Shown here piece after piece: positions 46,120-59,100 of a stretch of 64,000 bases of DNA. Below the pieces are notes generated by a model that did no database searches, was not told the origin of the DNA, and saw nothing but the letters and a program-made list of their open reading frames with translations. The position numbers and the translations under genes are program-made. Where the stretch lies: positions 41,919,558 through 41,983,557 of the forward strand of contig CM049310.1 in NCBI GenBank assembly GCA_026874595.1, in the 5' to 3' direction. How positions within the stretch are numbered: position 1 is the stretch's first letter; each line of letters starts with the position of its first letter. The stretch is from Sipunculus nudus (taxonomy: Eukaryota; Annelida; Sipuncula; Golfingiida; Sipunculidae).

Positions 46120-46450
46120 AGGCTTGTTTTAAAACAAGAGAAAACAGATAGAGGGCGCCACTGTCCGGTCGTATATAAAGGTTTTGGTACCAGCAGTCAA
46201 AGAAGTACTTCCGGGTCAAATATGCAGGTGACCTTAATATAGGATAGTCGCAAGACTATTTTAAAAATATAAGAAAGGAAAAAGACTATGGTATTTCCAC
46301 TTCCGGCTGCCTGTAGAAAGCAATGACTCTTGTTGTAATCGAACTTTATTTGACTAGCAAGTTTTAGTTAACATTTTCAACACCAGAGTGCGCTTTACGC
46401 AGGCGCTCCAATGTCGCTCACTGTAGACGCCAGTTTGAGAACAACTAATA
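46120..46450 (+). promoter_or_regulatory. candidate promoter region upstream of the coiled-coil gene
   Basis: A TATA-like GTATATAAAGG lies at about 46170. Two ETS-type CTTCCGG sites occur near 46207 and 46297. Two GGCGCCA sites (46108 and 46154) flank the 16-bp palindrome CTTGTTTTAAAACAAG. The gene's first coding ATG is 0.9 kb downstream. The true transcription start and any 5' UTR intron cannot be fixed from sequence alone. Confidence 0.3.
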
Positions 46451-47069
46451 TGCCCGATTGAAAGTCAACTAATAACAAGTATCGACAAGTTCATTGTACA
46501 AAAAAAAGGGGTAAAACATGCACCAGGAAAGTGGTTTATAAGATGACCTCTGATTGAGAAATATTCACTCGTGACAGTACTTTAAGTTAATTGTACTTCC
46601 GAGAAAATACTTCCTGTGTGAGATATCATAATAATTAATATATAATTTTTAACAGTCGTTGTTGTATTGATTAATTTAATGAGAGTATTTACAAGGTTTC
46701 AGTTTGTTTTATCTGTTTACATAATTTAATGTACGAGACCGACCTCTGATCAATTATTCTCAGTTGTTTCCGTTCCAACCTTTGTCCACCTTTTTTAAAT
46801 ATAATAAATTAAATAAATATTTTTTTAAAAATATGATAACTTTTAAGTTTTATGGAGATTATTTTCATCATAGTGTATATTTTAATTAATTTTCAGTAAT
46901 GTACCACTAGTTGTGTTGTTATTTTTATGACTTTTTTTTTATTAGACTATAGTCAAGACAATTACTTTGTTCTATTTAGAAGTTACAAAATTACCTAAAT
47001 ACAGGTCTGTTCAATCACTTCATGTTGTATTTTTTAGTATTCATGGTCAGGATATAGCTGTGAACAGTA
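46451..47069. other. 5' flank / possible 5' UTR intron
   Basis: AT-rich. No acceptor can be singled out with confidence before the first coding exon. Confidence 0.4.
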
Positions 47070-47184
47070 ATGATGGAAAATACATCAGCCAAAGGTGATG
47101 AGGCTGTCAAGGATACATCAATAAATAAGCCTGAAATACAGCAGGAGAAAAATGAAGACATCAGCCAGAGCCAGGATTCATTGT
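47070..47184 (+). CDS. CCDC73: CCDC73-like, coding exon 1
   Basis: 115 bp from ATG 47070 (MMENTSAKGD; a second ATG follows at once). Ends TCATTGT|GTAAGC in phase 1. Polar, acidic, disordered N-terminus of 38 residues. An upstream in-frame TAG/TGA context supports this start. Confidence 0.65.
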
Positions 47185-50100
47185 GTAAGCATAATTAAAT
47201 GTCACTTCCTGTTATGGAGGAAAATTTGTTGCTTTTCCATCAAACACTGCCACGTTTTCCCCTCTTTTGTCTTTTTCTGTTGACGTTTTATATTTCTCTT
47301 TCTCTGATCACTTGGTCCCACCTTTTGCTCATTCTGTCTCTCTGTTGAAAGTTCTCTGTCTGTCTCAGTCTCTCTTTCTTTCTCTCCCTCTCTCAAACAT
47401 TAATGTGACCACAAAAGACCTACCTTTAAAAAAATTGTAAAATGTATAAATTTGCATAACTAAACAATTTGAGAATCAGTGGGATGTATTATATAACATC
47501 TATAAATGTGTCACCTTCAGTCACTCTGGTTAATTTGTTTAATATCATGGCGTATGAATTTATCTAATTTAAATATATTAGGTTAAAAAGAAGTTGGTTT
47601 TTCAGGAATCATGTGCATCAGCTCTGACCTCGGTTCCGACCTCATGCATTTAAAAGTTTATTTTCAGTTGAAATTTGCAAATTATGAGCTCCAGCTGATC
47701 GTAAATTTCTTTTAAGAAAATGAAATTTTGATAACATTTTGTTTTATTATAATTGGATGTAACCTTTTTTTAACAGTTATGTAATTATCATGTAATTATC
47801 AGTATTTTTAATACAAAGGTTAAAATAAATCATCCTCCACTGATTTGTTTAAACATGTGCCTGAGAACCCAACCTTTTTTTGGCCTTATAATGAACATGT
47901 AACTATAAATTTTGTGAAGACCATTTAATCTTTCCTTAAAAGGCTTGAATATGATTCAAAAGTGATATATATTTAAAACAGGTACTGAATTTACCCAGGC
48001 AGACAGTTTGAGGTTCAGAAATGAACTGTATGAGGTTGTGGAAGAGCTTAAACTTCGAAGGGTGAGCTTTTGTTTATTTTACTATTGTCTGATATTTTGA
48101 AATCTTCATACTTTTGTTCAAGGCATTTCTTACAGTTTTTATCAAGAATATTCATTATCACATTTGCCATAGAATCATTTCAGGAATAATTTTGCCTTCC
48201 TTTGGAATATTACTGATTTTACACAGATATAAATAGATATAGATATATTTAATTTTTTTCATTTTATATTATCCTTTAAAAAATGTTTTTGTTATAGACA
48301 ATGAACATGGAAAGTGATGAAAAAATCAAACAGTTGGTGATGGAAAAGCATGCCTTGCAGAACAGCTGTGTGAGTATCCACAATTAATTGTGTGCGAAAT
48401 TATAATTTAGTGTAAACATCTCCAGATGTCTCTCTGTCAGTGTGGGCGATCTCTGTCACACTTTAACAGCAATGCTTTGTTCTATCATTAAACCAATCTT
48501 TTGCGCACATACTTATTTGGGACAAACTTTACCAGATACCAGGAAATAAGAGAACCTTAGACGTAATACAATCTTTATATAAAATGATTAAATTGAAGTA
48601 GAGTCACTTCTTGCACCATATTTGTTAGTGGCATCAATTTTTCTTCAAAGGTTGGAGGGTGGGGGCGGGGGGATGACTCACAGGCATCGGAGGGTAATCA
48701 AAGTTGGGACAAATCTTTTATAAACGTCAAATATCTCATCCAATCTCACATCATATGTGGAATTTCATTTATAAACTGGATGACTGACCAGACCATCATC
48801 TTGGAATTCCTGAATTCCTGTTTAACTTTCTGACAACTACCTGACCTCCTGTCATTTAGTTTTTCAGTTCATCTGTCTGCATATTCAAATCCTGGATGAG
48901 AGAAACTGTTGTGGATCATGTGTTCTCTTTGTGAAGCTTTATGTTCTTGGTGCACTGACAGTGCACTTCTGGTTTTAATGTCAGTGAGCTGTTGTCCTCA
49001 GTACTTTAATCCTAATCAGTAACGACCATGAGAGATAATTTTAAATTGAAAGGGATTATTAAGAACTCCCCCATCAGCTTTGCTTGAATAGATGTTACAC
49101 CAAATGCGGTACAAAAAAAAGAATGTATAAATATCCAAGAATCAATAGTTGTGTCATCAGTAACCAGCTCCTTGTTGATTATTTAGGTCTGATACTGTTG
49201 AACTATGTAAGATAATCAGTCAAATTTGAGCTTCCAAATACTGTTCATGGTTGTCATGCAAGTGTACAATCTACTTTGGTGACTAAGTTTAAAACATGAT
49301 TACATGTGATCTGAGGAAGTGCATTGCTAGTCCTTGCCCTTCAGGATCAAAAATAATTTGTATTGAGTGTAAGATGGTAAGGTAACCTGTCTTTATTTCA
49401 GGTCAGAGTGTCATGTAATCCAGGTTGTTCAATTAGAATCATGGTCTTGTACGGTACTTCAGAAATCCATAATATCCGGGACTGTGATACAATTGTAGTC
49501 TCATCTGTCAATCATTTACAGGGCTGAGGAGTACAGGGCATTATCAGGACCTCATTTAGTACTTGTGTGATTTGCTTTTATTCTCCCTCAAGTATTTTTT
49601 TTTTACATTATTTGGTTGTTTTCCCTACAATTGACATCACCACCAGAGCCCTTATGCCCCACCCTTTTGACCAAATTATAAAAATGAGCCCCAAAAATGC
49701 TCCTATACATGTCTTTCTTGCAACAGCTCTTTACTAGACAATAATGATGTCACAAGGGTCATTGACTGACATCATCATCTGGAATTGCTGCATTGATGAA
49801 TATATTGCAGTCATTGTGAATTGCTTGCAATATTTTGGATTATTTAATTGTCTCATACGAATTACATACCATGCAGGTAAGACATTATTATTCACGCAGT
49901 AGTCGGAGGAATGGCTCCTTCAACCTTTGGCCTGGAACTTTTTATGATGTCTCCTTTGTATAAAAAAATATCCCAGAAAACATGCAGACATGGGTACTGG
50001 TACAGACTAACAGTCTACAAGTGTTCTGTTTGGGAGAGGTCTCCCAAATTACACAAATTATATTATGGTTAGGTGACTCACGGTTTACAGTAATATCAGC

Positions 50101-53100
50101 AATCTAATTGGCTGCATTGAACAGTTATGCTCATGATTATTCTATAAATGAATATGCTATTTAGGTCACGTTAAGTTCATGATGAGGTCAATTCTAGACT
50201 CATGCTGCTTGGTGCCCTGATATTAAAGCCTTGAATTTTAAAAACTTGAGAATTATGTAACTGATTAGGCATTGTTAACAATAATTTGTGAATACATAAT
50301 ACACACTCAGTTACAGTTAAAATTTTTCATAATCACAGGAGTGCTCTGTGACATAAAGAGTGCAGTTGGGTACTTTAAATGCACCATATTTGAACTGCAA
50401 CCTTGTTCAATCATGCATGCCATTTCAATGGAAATGTTGACAGTAGGCCTAAATGTGAACTGATCAAGAATCCCTGAAACGTGCAGTCATCCTTTGACCT
50501 GTACCATGCTGATAGTTTCTTTTGCCTAAACAGACATAGCATAACTATAAATTGAATGGCATAAATAGTGAGAGATATAGATTTATGTATCATTTTTTAA
50601 AGAAAATTAAAAACACATCCACACTTAAACAAAAATAATTTAAATTCCAAGTTATGCATCTGGAGGTCCTAATGAACAATCACAAAACCATTTGTTGTAA
50701 ACGCAAGGTCAGAATAAAGAACCTGTTGACTGGGTAGAATAAGAGCACTGCATGTAATACGTACAGAAGCTTGATTCCTTTCATCCTGTTAAATTACTTT
50801 TATAAAACAATCTGAACCTAAATTTGTAAAGGCAGTCTGTCCTTTTAAGACTACAAACTGCACAGTGAATTAATAGAGCAAAAGAGCCAACAACTTACTG
50901 TAAAAAAATGAGAATATTATCAGTTTGTATAGGAATATAATTAAATAATTTCAATCAAGCAGTGGTAGGGTAAAAAATTATTGATTATATCTCTTTTTTA
51001 AATAATATTATTTAATAACTGGTTATAAGAATTTCAGTAACTGGTTATTACTGGTTCTTATCTGTTGCTTTCTCCAGGATGAACTGGGTATTAGAGTAGG
51101 TCAGCTAGAAGATGCACAGGAAGAAAAGCTGGCTGCTGTCAGACAAGAGTACACAGTCAAACTACAGAGTCTGGAAGAAAGGAAGGTCAGTATGCATGTC
51201 TGAATAACCATCTCCAGGTCTTGCAGTAGGAAGAAAAATTGGAGAGTCCCAGACACTCAGACCAAGACATTGAAAAGTTGCATGGGATTTTAGAGCATTT
51301 GAAGGAGAGCAGATCTGTCAAATTTTGAAGGGTTATATAAAATTTGGTCATGTGTTTTTGTACTTTACATCATTATTGTAACATTTTATGATTATTTTAT
51401 TATATGAAATGCAAGGGTCAGTTTTCAGTTGTCATTGTTTAGTCAATACACTGATAATGGATAGCAACTGCTGCAGGAGTCAGCTTTGGTTCTCAGTGTC
51501 CTACAGCCAGAAATCTGTGTTTCTCTAATCTGATGCAGATGTGAGTGTCAGAAAGACATTTTGAGCATCAGAGATACTTACCCTAGCATTCAGGAAAGCC
51601 CTGATCTCTGTGTTGATCTATACATGTATGTTTCATAAGGAGTGTTGGTCCAGCTCTTATTTAGTAGCCTGCTTTGCCCAGGTGCACCAATACTGTGATG
51701 TGGCTGACATGACATGGAAATTAGGTGGTGGTCGTCCTGGGGATTTCAGACACAGTTGCACTGCATAACAACTTTCAAAACAATAAATTTACCAATCATT
51801 TGTCTCTGTGCATCCAATTTGATTTTAATGCTCCTTTAATGATTTTGATTTTGTGACTTGGCTTGTTAGTTTTCAGATCTGCAATAACCACACTGCCACA
51901 TGACTCACTGAGTGAGAATCAGTAGTTGTGTCATGAAGTGCTGGGATCAGTTATAATGAATAATACTAAGCTCATGGTTTTTAAGTTAACCCAAGATGAA
52001 GGGGATGGTTAAAACATTGTTCTTTGACTCCAGGTTAATCTGTCTTCATGATGGCTACTAAAGCAGTTCATACAAATGCCATGGGCCTCACACATTCTGT
52101 GTACCCTGAATTAAAGGATCTTAAAGCTGCATACATTCTGCCACAAATACTTCAACCACTGAGTTTCTTTGACTTTAAAGGGGTCCAATCACCTATCTTA
52201 CCTTTATAAACTAAAGGTAATCTCTTGGAGCTTTTATGAAAAAGGCCAGAGCTTTTATGAAAAAAGGCCAGAAAACATGAATATCACCACACCCAGGCTG
52301 CTTGTTTTGTTTAGAAAACCAGAAATCTCATAAATTCTTTTTAAAAGGTAGGTGAATGGGCACCTTCAAGTCAGAAAGTTATACAGATGTAAGAATTGTT
52401 TCAGGAAATTTCTAATTCTCTGTTGGATTAAAGGGATGGTATGACAAAGATAAAAATTTAAAAAAAATGAGAAAGGCAGAAAAATATGTTTTTACCATTT
52501 GCCCTTCTGTGTTAAAACAATGTACCCTGAAGTAGTTTTTGTTGTTGAAAGTGGATATATGCTTATGTATTTATTGATAATCTTTGGAACTGTTTGCAGA
52601 GGTCAGGCAAACTCCTATTAAGTTACCATTCAGAAGAGTTCAAGATTTTGATCATTAATAAACAAATCAAAGTATTATTAAGTTCAAATTTTTCATTGAA
52701 AAGTACTTTTTATTTTCTTTATATTTGTGGAGGTTATGTAATATCTTTTATCTTCACTCTGTTTGTCAGTCTATTCTGCAAATAAAAAAAAGCATATACT
52801 AAAGCTCAAACATAGCAAAAATTTTGGATATTAGTGGAAGCAAGGTATATCATGATGTAAAAGATCAAGGGTGTCACAGTTACATCAGCCGTTCAAACCA
52901 TGGTCATGTCTTCTTTGTTTGGCTCAATCTCCAATGCACAAACCAAAGCACATGCCCAATCCAGAATGAATATTTTGTTTACCATGTGCTGCCTCCTTTT
53001 CTGACCTCAAGAATTAAGCAAATCTTTATCTCAGCTGACCATAGGTCATCTGAGCTATAGCAATCAACTTTTGTCCAGAAATTTACAACGGAAGAATGAT

Positions 53101-56100
53101 AACCGTTTGACATAGAAACTTCTTACTTATCATCAGGGTATTTCCTTAGTATATCTCCATGCATACCAAAAATTAGGTCACTGTCACCTATAGTTTGAGT
53201 AATGCTTGTTTAAGTGTGTTTTAAGCACTTAGAAAAAACAGAATTATGTTAGTGTTCTGGACTGCAAAAAAAAATTTTGCTAATTTTGCTCTCCAACCTA
53301 AAACTAAGACATTTTGCATCATTTGCACATATAAAATTGTTACTATGCAAAAAATGAAGAAAACTGATGAAGCCAGTCCTTCAAAACAATTGTGGACACA
53401 ATTGCAAATTTTAATATTTTCAGCTGTTGATGTATGAAATTCAGACTTCAGATAAAATATCTCAGTAATGACTGCATTGATCCTTCTAAAATGTCAAGCT
53501 TGTTAATCATGGATAGCTCTTTTAACTGTAGAAGACTGGTTTTGCCATCTACATTTCCTTTATTTTTGCAAATTTCTTTATTGTATTTTTTGTACTGAGA
53601 AAATACAGCTGCCCTGTTGTTAACAAGGCACAAATTGTAACCACTAAACCTAGAAACATCCTCCATTTTCTGATTTCTGAGGAATATAGCACATATGTCT
53701 GATTTTACCCTTGTAGCTGACATGCTGTCAGGGCCCACGTAAGAGGGCCATGTGAGGATCACATGATAGAACAACTGTTGAATTATGCTGTTTCATTTAA
53801 GTGCAGATATGAAGGTTGACAATCGATATTTCATCCCCAAAATAGGAACGAATTATGGGAATGTAAAATGACCTTCAGAGGGCTTTTGAGGGCAGCATTG
53901 AAATATAGACCTTTTACAACCCTTGGCCGTTAGAGGTTGCATGGCACAGTAGTTGAAAGGCTTAACATCCAGATATGTCCTCTGGTGCATACAAAAAAAT
54001 TGCCACTGATCTATATTTTGCGAGTTGTGCATGTTTTTGTGCATTTTAGCACTTTAAAGTTTTAACAATACAAACTGTTCAAGTCATCTGAGTGTCACTT
54101 GGTATTTATTGCAGGTCAAGGCAGCATCCATGAGTGATTGTTATGAGAAGGAGATCAAGTTCCTGAAGGATGAGATCAGAAAATTACAGGTATTTTATAA
54201 ACTAGCAGTATCCCTTAATTCCCCCATATGACTTGGACATTTAGATTTAAATTTGTCTGGTTTGATAAGGACTTGGAAAATACAACAGGAAGGTACTCCG
54301 AGGATAGGCTCAAGTTGGAAATCTATCTGCAGAGAGATATTTGGATGAAATTAGACTGGTATCTTCCAAGTAGAAGCCGGAGAAACACTGTTGGGATAAT
54401 CATGTCCTCATCTGCAAATTTTATTATATTTATTTTGACCAGAGTCTTTCCTGTATTAATTGTCCCCTGCTTTCTTGGAATGGGGGACATTGATTAGGGT
54501 TTGTCTGGCTGTCTGTCTGTCCTTCAAGTTTTTGTATCCATGCAATTATGTTCCTAAATCTTATCCAATTTCATTCAGATATGGGTCAATTATTACCCTC
54601 ATGCATACCTTAGTTTTGATTGTTTTTGGAGTTTATGACTGAAAATTTATTATCACAAGCTCTAAAACAAAAATATAAAAATTTTGTTCCCAATTCACAT
54701 AAGAAATTATGAAATGTGGAGTTATCTTCAGGGGACAATGAAAACTAAAGTACAGCCACTCTGACATGTGGAGACATCTTCAGGTGAAAATAGAAATTAA
54801 AACATTAAGAAGGAAAGCATGAAGGACAACAAGAGGGGGAAACAGAGAACATAAATTCCATGAATTTGCTTGTTATAGCCTCATTTAGATGCATTACTGG
54901 AACAGGAAGACAATGTCTTGATCCATGTCATTTTACACATAATATATTTGGATTTCAGGAATTTGCCTAGATATATTGATTGTATTTCCAATATCTTGCT
55001 AACAAAGTGGCAAGCTAGCACTCTTTTGTGATATCATTATGTTGTTTTTTTTTTATAGATGAGTAAATACAACCAGGAGAAGAATGTGAAAGAACTAGAA
55101 CACAAGCTTCATCTTCAGTCATCAGCAAAGGATGGGACCATTACACAGGTCCTGCAGCTGGGAAATAAATGTAAACAGCTAGCAAAAACACAGTCACAGT
55201 TGGTTGTGACACAGCAGCGACTAGAAAAAGAAGGTAACTATAACAAATACAGGACAGTTTGGGTTCAGAGTTAGTGGAAAAAATTTAGTACCTGTTTTTA
55301 AACCCACATTTAGTATTTGACAGCTCATTTTATCATTAATGTTCATATATTTTTAAAATTTGTGAACACTATATCCAAAAAGGATTTGGTAAAGGTTTCA
55401 CATTTAAACAGACAGACAAAGACACATCCTTTAAGTTTCCAAATCAAAAGTTCATAAACGCATACATCAGTTATTATTTATACCAGTAGAAATGTTACAG
55501 GCCTACAAGGGGTAACCAAAGGCCAGAATTTTGTCATTACTTGGAGAACATTACTGTTTGATTCACTGGAATCATAATCAAAATATGATGTAGATATAAG
55601 GAATGATTTCAAGGATCTAATCTGAGGATTTGTTCCCTCCTGCTGATTTACATAACCAGAGTGAATTATCCCATTCCCACCTGGATATTTAGCTTTGAAA
55701 TAGCAGGCCCAGACATTACATGCGTAGGCCCATGATGATATCAGTCTCATGTGAATAATAACACAGGTAAATAAAGTAACATCTACAACATCAGGCACTC
55801 TAATTGAACATGTGGGATATATAAACTGATTTGTGTGTCCATTGATACAATTTACATGAGGCGTGCTTTAATCTTCCCTGATCATTAAGACCTGTCTTGT
55901 ATGAGGACCACCTTCAGGGTTAAATTACTGTCCAGCAGGGTGCCAATTGATCAGCATCACAATAGATGCAATAATAAAATAGCAGGTCCTGAAACCTGTA
56001 TAATCAGACAGGTCTAATTGAAGCTCAGCCAGGGGCTTATGGGTCATCATTCTGACTGGTATGACCTTAATTACAGCTAGTTGGAAGGAGACTTGGTGTT

Positions 56101-59100
56101 ACATATTGAGTATCAGTCCTCCAGGGTGTCCTTGAAAGGGATGCCATGTCCACATTATATAAATACCAGATGCACCTGTGGTCAATCTACATGATAAATA
56201 GTTTTGAAATGAGCTGGAAAGGGACTCTGAATGTCACATATTTTTATCCAGTGCTTTTCACTGGAACTGATACAAAAATCACTTGTGCTATGGTTATCAA
56301 GGAAAACTCAGCACAGGATATTAACTTGCTCTTTCAAGAAATCAAACAAAGAAATAGACTTGAGGCATATATAAGGTATACAAATTTGCATGAGTATGTT
56401 TTTTCTTTCAATAAACAACATGGGTACAACATAATCATTTTTTGAGTGATGGCTATAATATATATATATATATATATATAAATATAAATAGATCTTTAAA
56501 TAGTAACTTAGCCCTCATGTTATTGATTGCTACAAGCATTATGCACATTTCAGTCAAAAAATAATTTAATCTAGCATGTAGCTGAGCTCCAATGATCTTT
56601 GGCCACTTTCTCTTGTATTTGATCATGTACCTTGTTCTTGACAACTACCAGCTGTATTGTGAACATTTCAGTAAAAGAATATACTCTCTATCATATAACT
56701 GTGTGGAACTTGTCTTAGTGCAGTTGAGCATCTTTGATTTGGATCAATTGTTTTCATGTGTATCAAAATTCCTTCCTGACCATCTCTAGCTGCATTGTGC
56801 CCCCCATACAAGATTACTGCTTGCTGTGTTGTGAATATTTCAGTCAAAGAAGCGAAGCATTTAAACAGCAAATTGTGTAAAGTCAATAGTGATCAGGAAA
56901 AAACAATAAAGGAAGAGAGCAGTTTAGTTTGCAAATTGCGACAGCAGCTGCATGATCTTAAACAGAAAATGGTAAAGATGCCAGCCGAGGAGAAGCATGC
57001 AGCTATTGAGCTCAGGAAACAGGTCACAGTGCTTGAGCTCAGACTGGAAGAGGTAAGCCACCTGTCGGCCTATCAAAACATATACTGTGTCTATCTCAAT
57101 TATTCAACTACTCTAATTATTCAACTAGACCTTTTTTTAAGGAATTTTGTTATATGTAAATATGTAATGATATGTAATTTGTAAAAATATGTAAACATAT
57201 TATGTGAAATAACCCATAGAGACCTTTTGGCCTTTTCATTATCTCAAGGAAAATTTCTCTTATCACTCTTGTTCTCTTATATTATCTCAACTGATTAAAA
57301 ATAAACAAACTGTTTGATCTAATGACCTTACCCATCTTATTAAACTGCTGTATTGAAGGGGGAAATCTGTATGTGTTTGAATTATTAAATTCAAAATTTA
57401 TAAAATGGACACTTTGTCTTGTACACAGAAAGACTTCACCAACATTTGGTTTTATCTGTTGTATGTACAGGTCAACTCATTGAATAACTGTTTGTTGAAA
57501 ATTCAATAAGGGAAAAGTGACTGATTTACATGTGTCACTGAATTTATAATCAGGAACATATCTGATTGGTATTTTTTGCCTTATTTATATTAACACTTAT
57601 CAGGAATATTTGATTTTATATTTCCAGAGAGATAAGCATGCAGAGATGTCAAGAAACAAAATATCAGAACTGGAATCATCAAAGAAGGTTAATTTAAAAG
57701 AAATTCTTGCATTAATTATTTTTCCATAAACAGAAGAATGTTGTTTTTCTTGTCTGTGACAAGGAGAGAGACTACAAATATTACAAAATGTGAATGTCTA
57801 TCAGCTAATATTGTAATGTGTCTTAGTAACGTTGGCCTGACAAGTCTTTTAAAGGTGCCCATTCACCTGCCTTTAAAAAAATAATGTATGTGTTTTCTGG
57901 ATTCCTCTGTGTATATATTAATGACCTAAGTTGTGAACAGTTATGCCTTTTGAATGATTGTCTGAACTTGTTTATAAATAACATGTTTGTAAACACAGCA
58001 ATGTTGACAAACAGGAGAGCATATAACCAAAGATGGTAGTTTTATTAGGGTCTATGCAGAGGTTGAAAGGTCACTTGTTGCAAAACGCAGTTTGCAAAGC
58101 TTTGGCTATTCGACTTAATGTAAGATGCCCTTGAATTTCTTTTGATTATTTCGGCGGGCCACCACATATTATAAACACATTGATATAAACAAAACAAGCA
58201 GACTGTGTGCAGTGTAATCCAAGTTTTCTGACCTATTTTTATAAAAGCTCCAATGGATTACCTTTAGTTTATAAAAGTCAGATAGGTGATTGGGCCCCTT
58301 TAATTGGCATGGGCAAATACAGGGTCTTAGAATGGGGTTGATTAACCCTGACACAAATTAGCAAGTATTCTGGGAGTGCACTTGTACCTTGTACCTTGTA
58401 CATAACTCACATGCAACAAGTATATAGGGAGGAAAACTTTGTTGCCTTTTGGTATAAAGGGCATATTCTCCATTTTCCAGCCTGTTCAAGTCTAATGAGA
58501 AGAGATATGCAACTCTGGTGCTCCCTTTAAATCCACCTGTGATGGGCCCTTGTTTGAAAATAAATGACATACAGTGTTAAAAGTGCCAAAAATGCATACA
58601 AATTAAACTTTTGGTTAATGCCCTACAACCAGCCAGAACAGGTCAAACATTTTATTGCAGGTGATTGTGTTCATAGCTAACAGCCTTTATACATATTAAC
58701 AAGACAGTGTGACTTTAACCACCCACCCTTCCAACAGAGGTTGTTACTATTCAAGACAAGCCTTTTCCAGTTAAGGATTGTGGTATGGCAGAACAACTTT
58801 TTGCCATGGTTAAACTTCAAAATCAAAGTTGGCACCATTCAAGAAATAGCCTTCCCAGCTTCTACATTGCACATGAAACAGCTTAATTACCAAATATTAC
58901 TTTCTCAATCAAGTTCTCACCACAAATAATTCATACTTTTGTGATTGCCCAGGGTGTGAAATAGAGGATGCACACATGCAACTTCTCATGTACATTTTCT
59001 TTTGTGAAGGTAGAAATTGTATCTAGGGTGCACTCTGTGCACATATTTTAAACCAATGAAAAAAATTTTGATGCAGTATCTTATTTTTTTACTTTTCATA

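Noticed and set aside
47202-47396. Glu/Arg-rich minus-strand frame
   Set aside because: Produced by a CT-rich simple sequence in intron 1 of the plus-strand gene; no splice or homology support.
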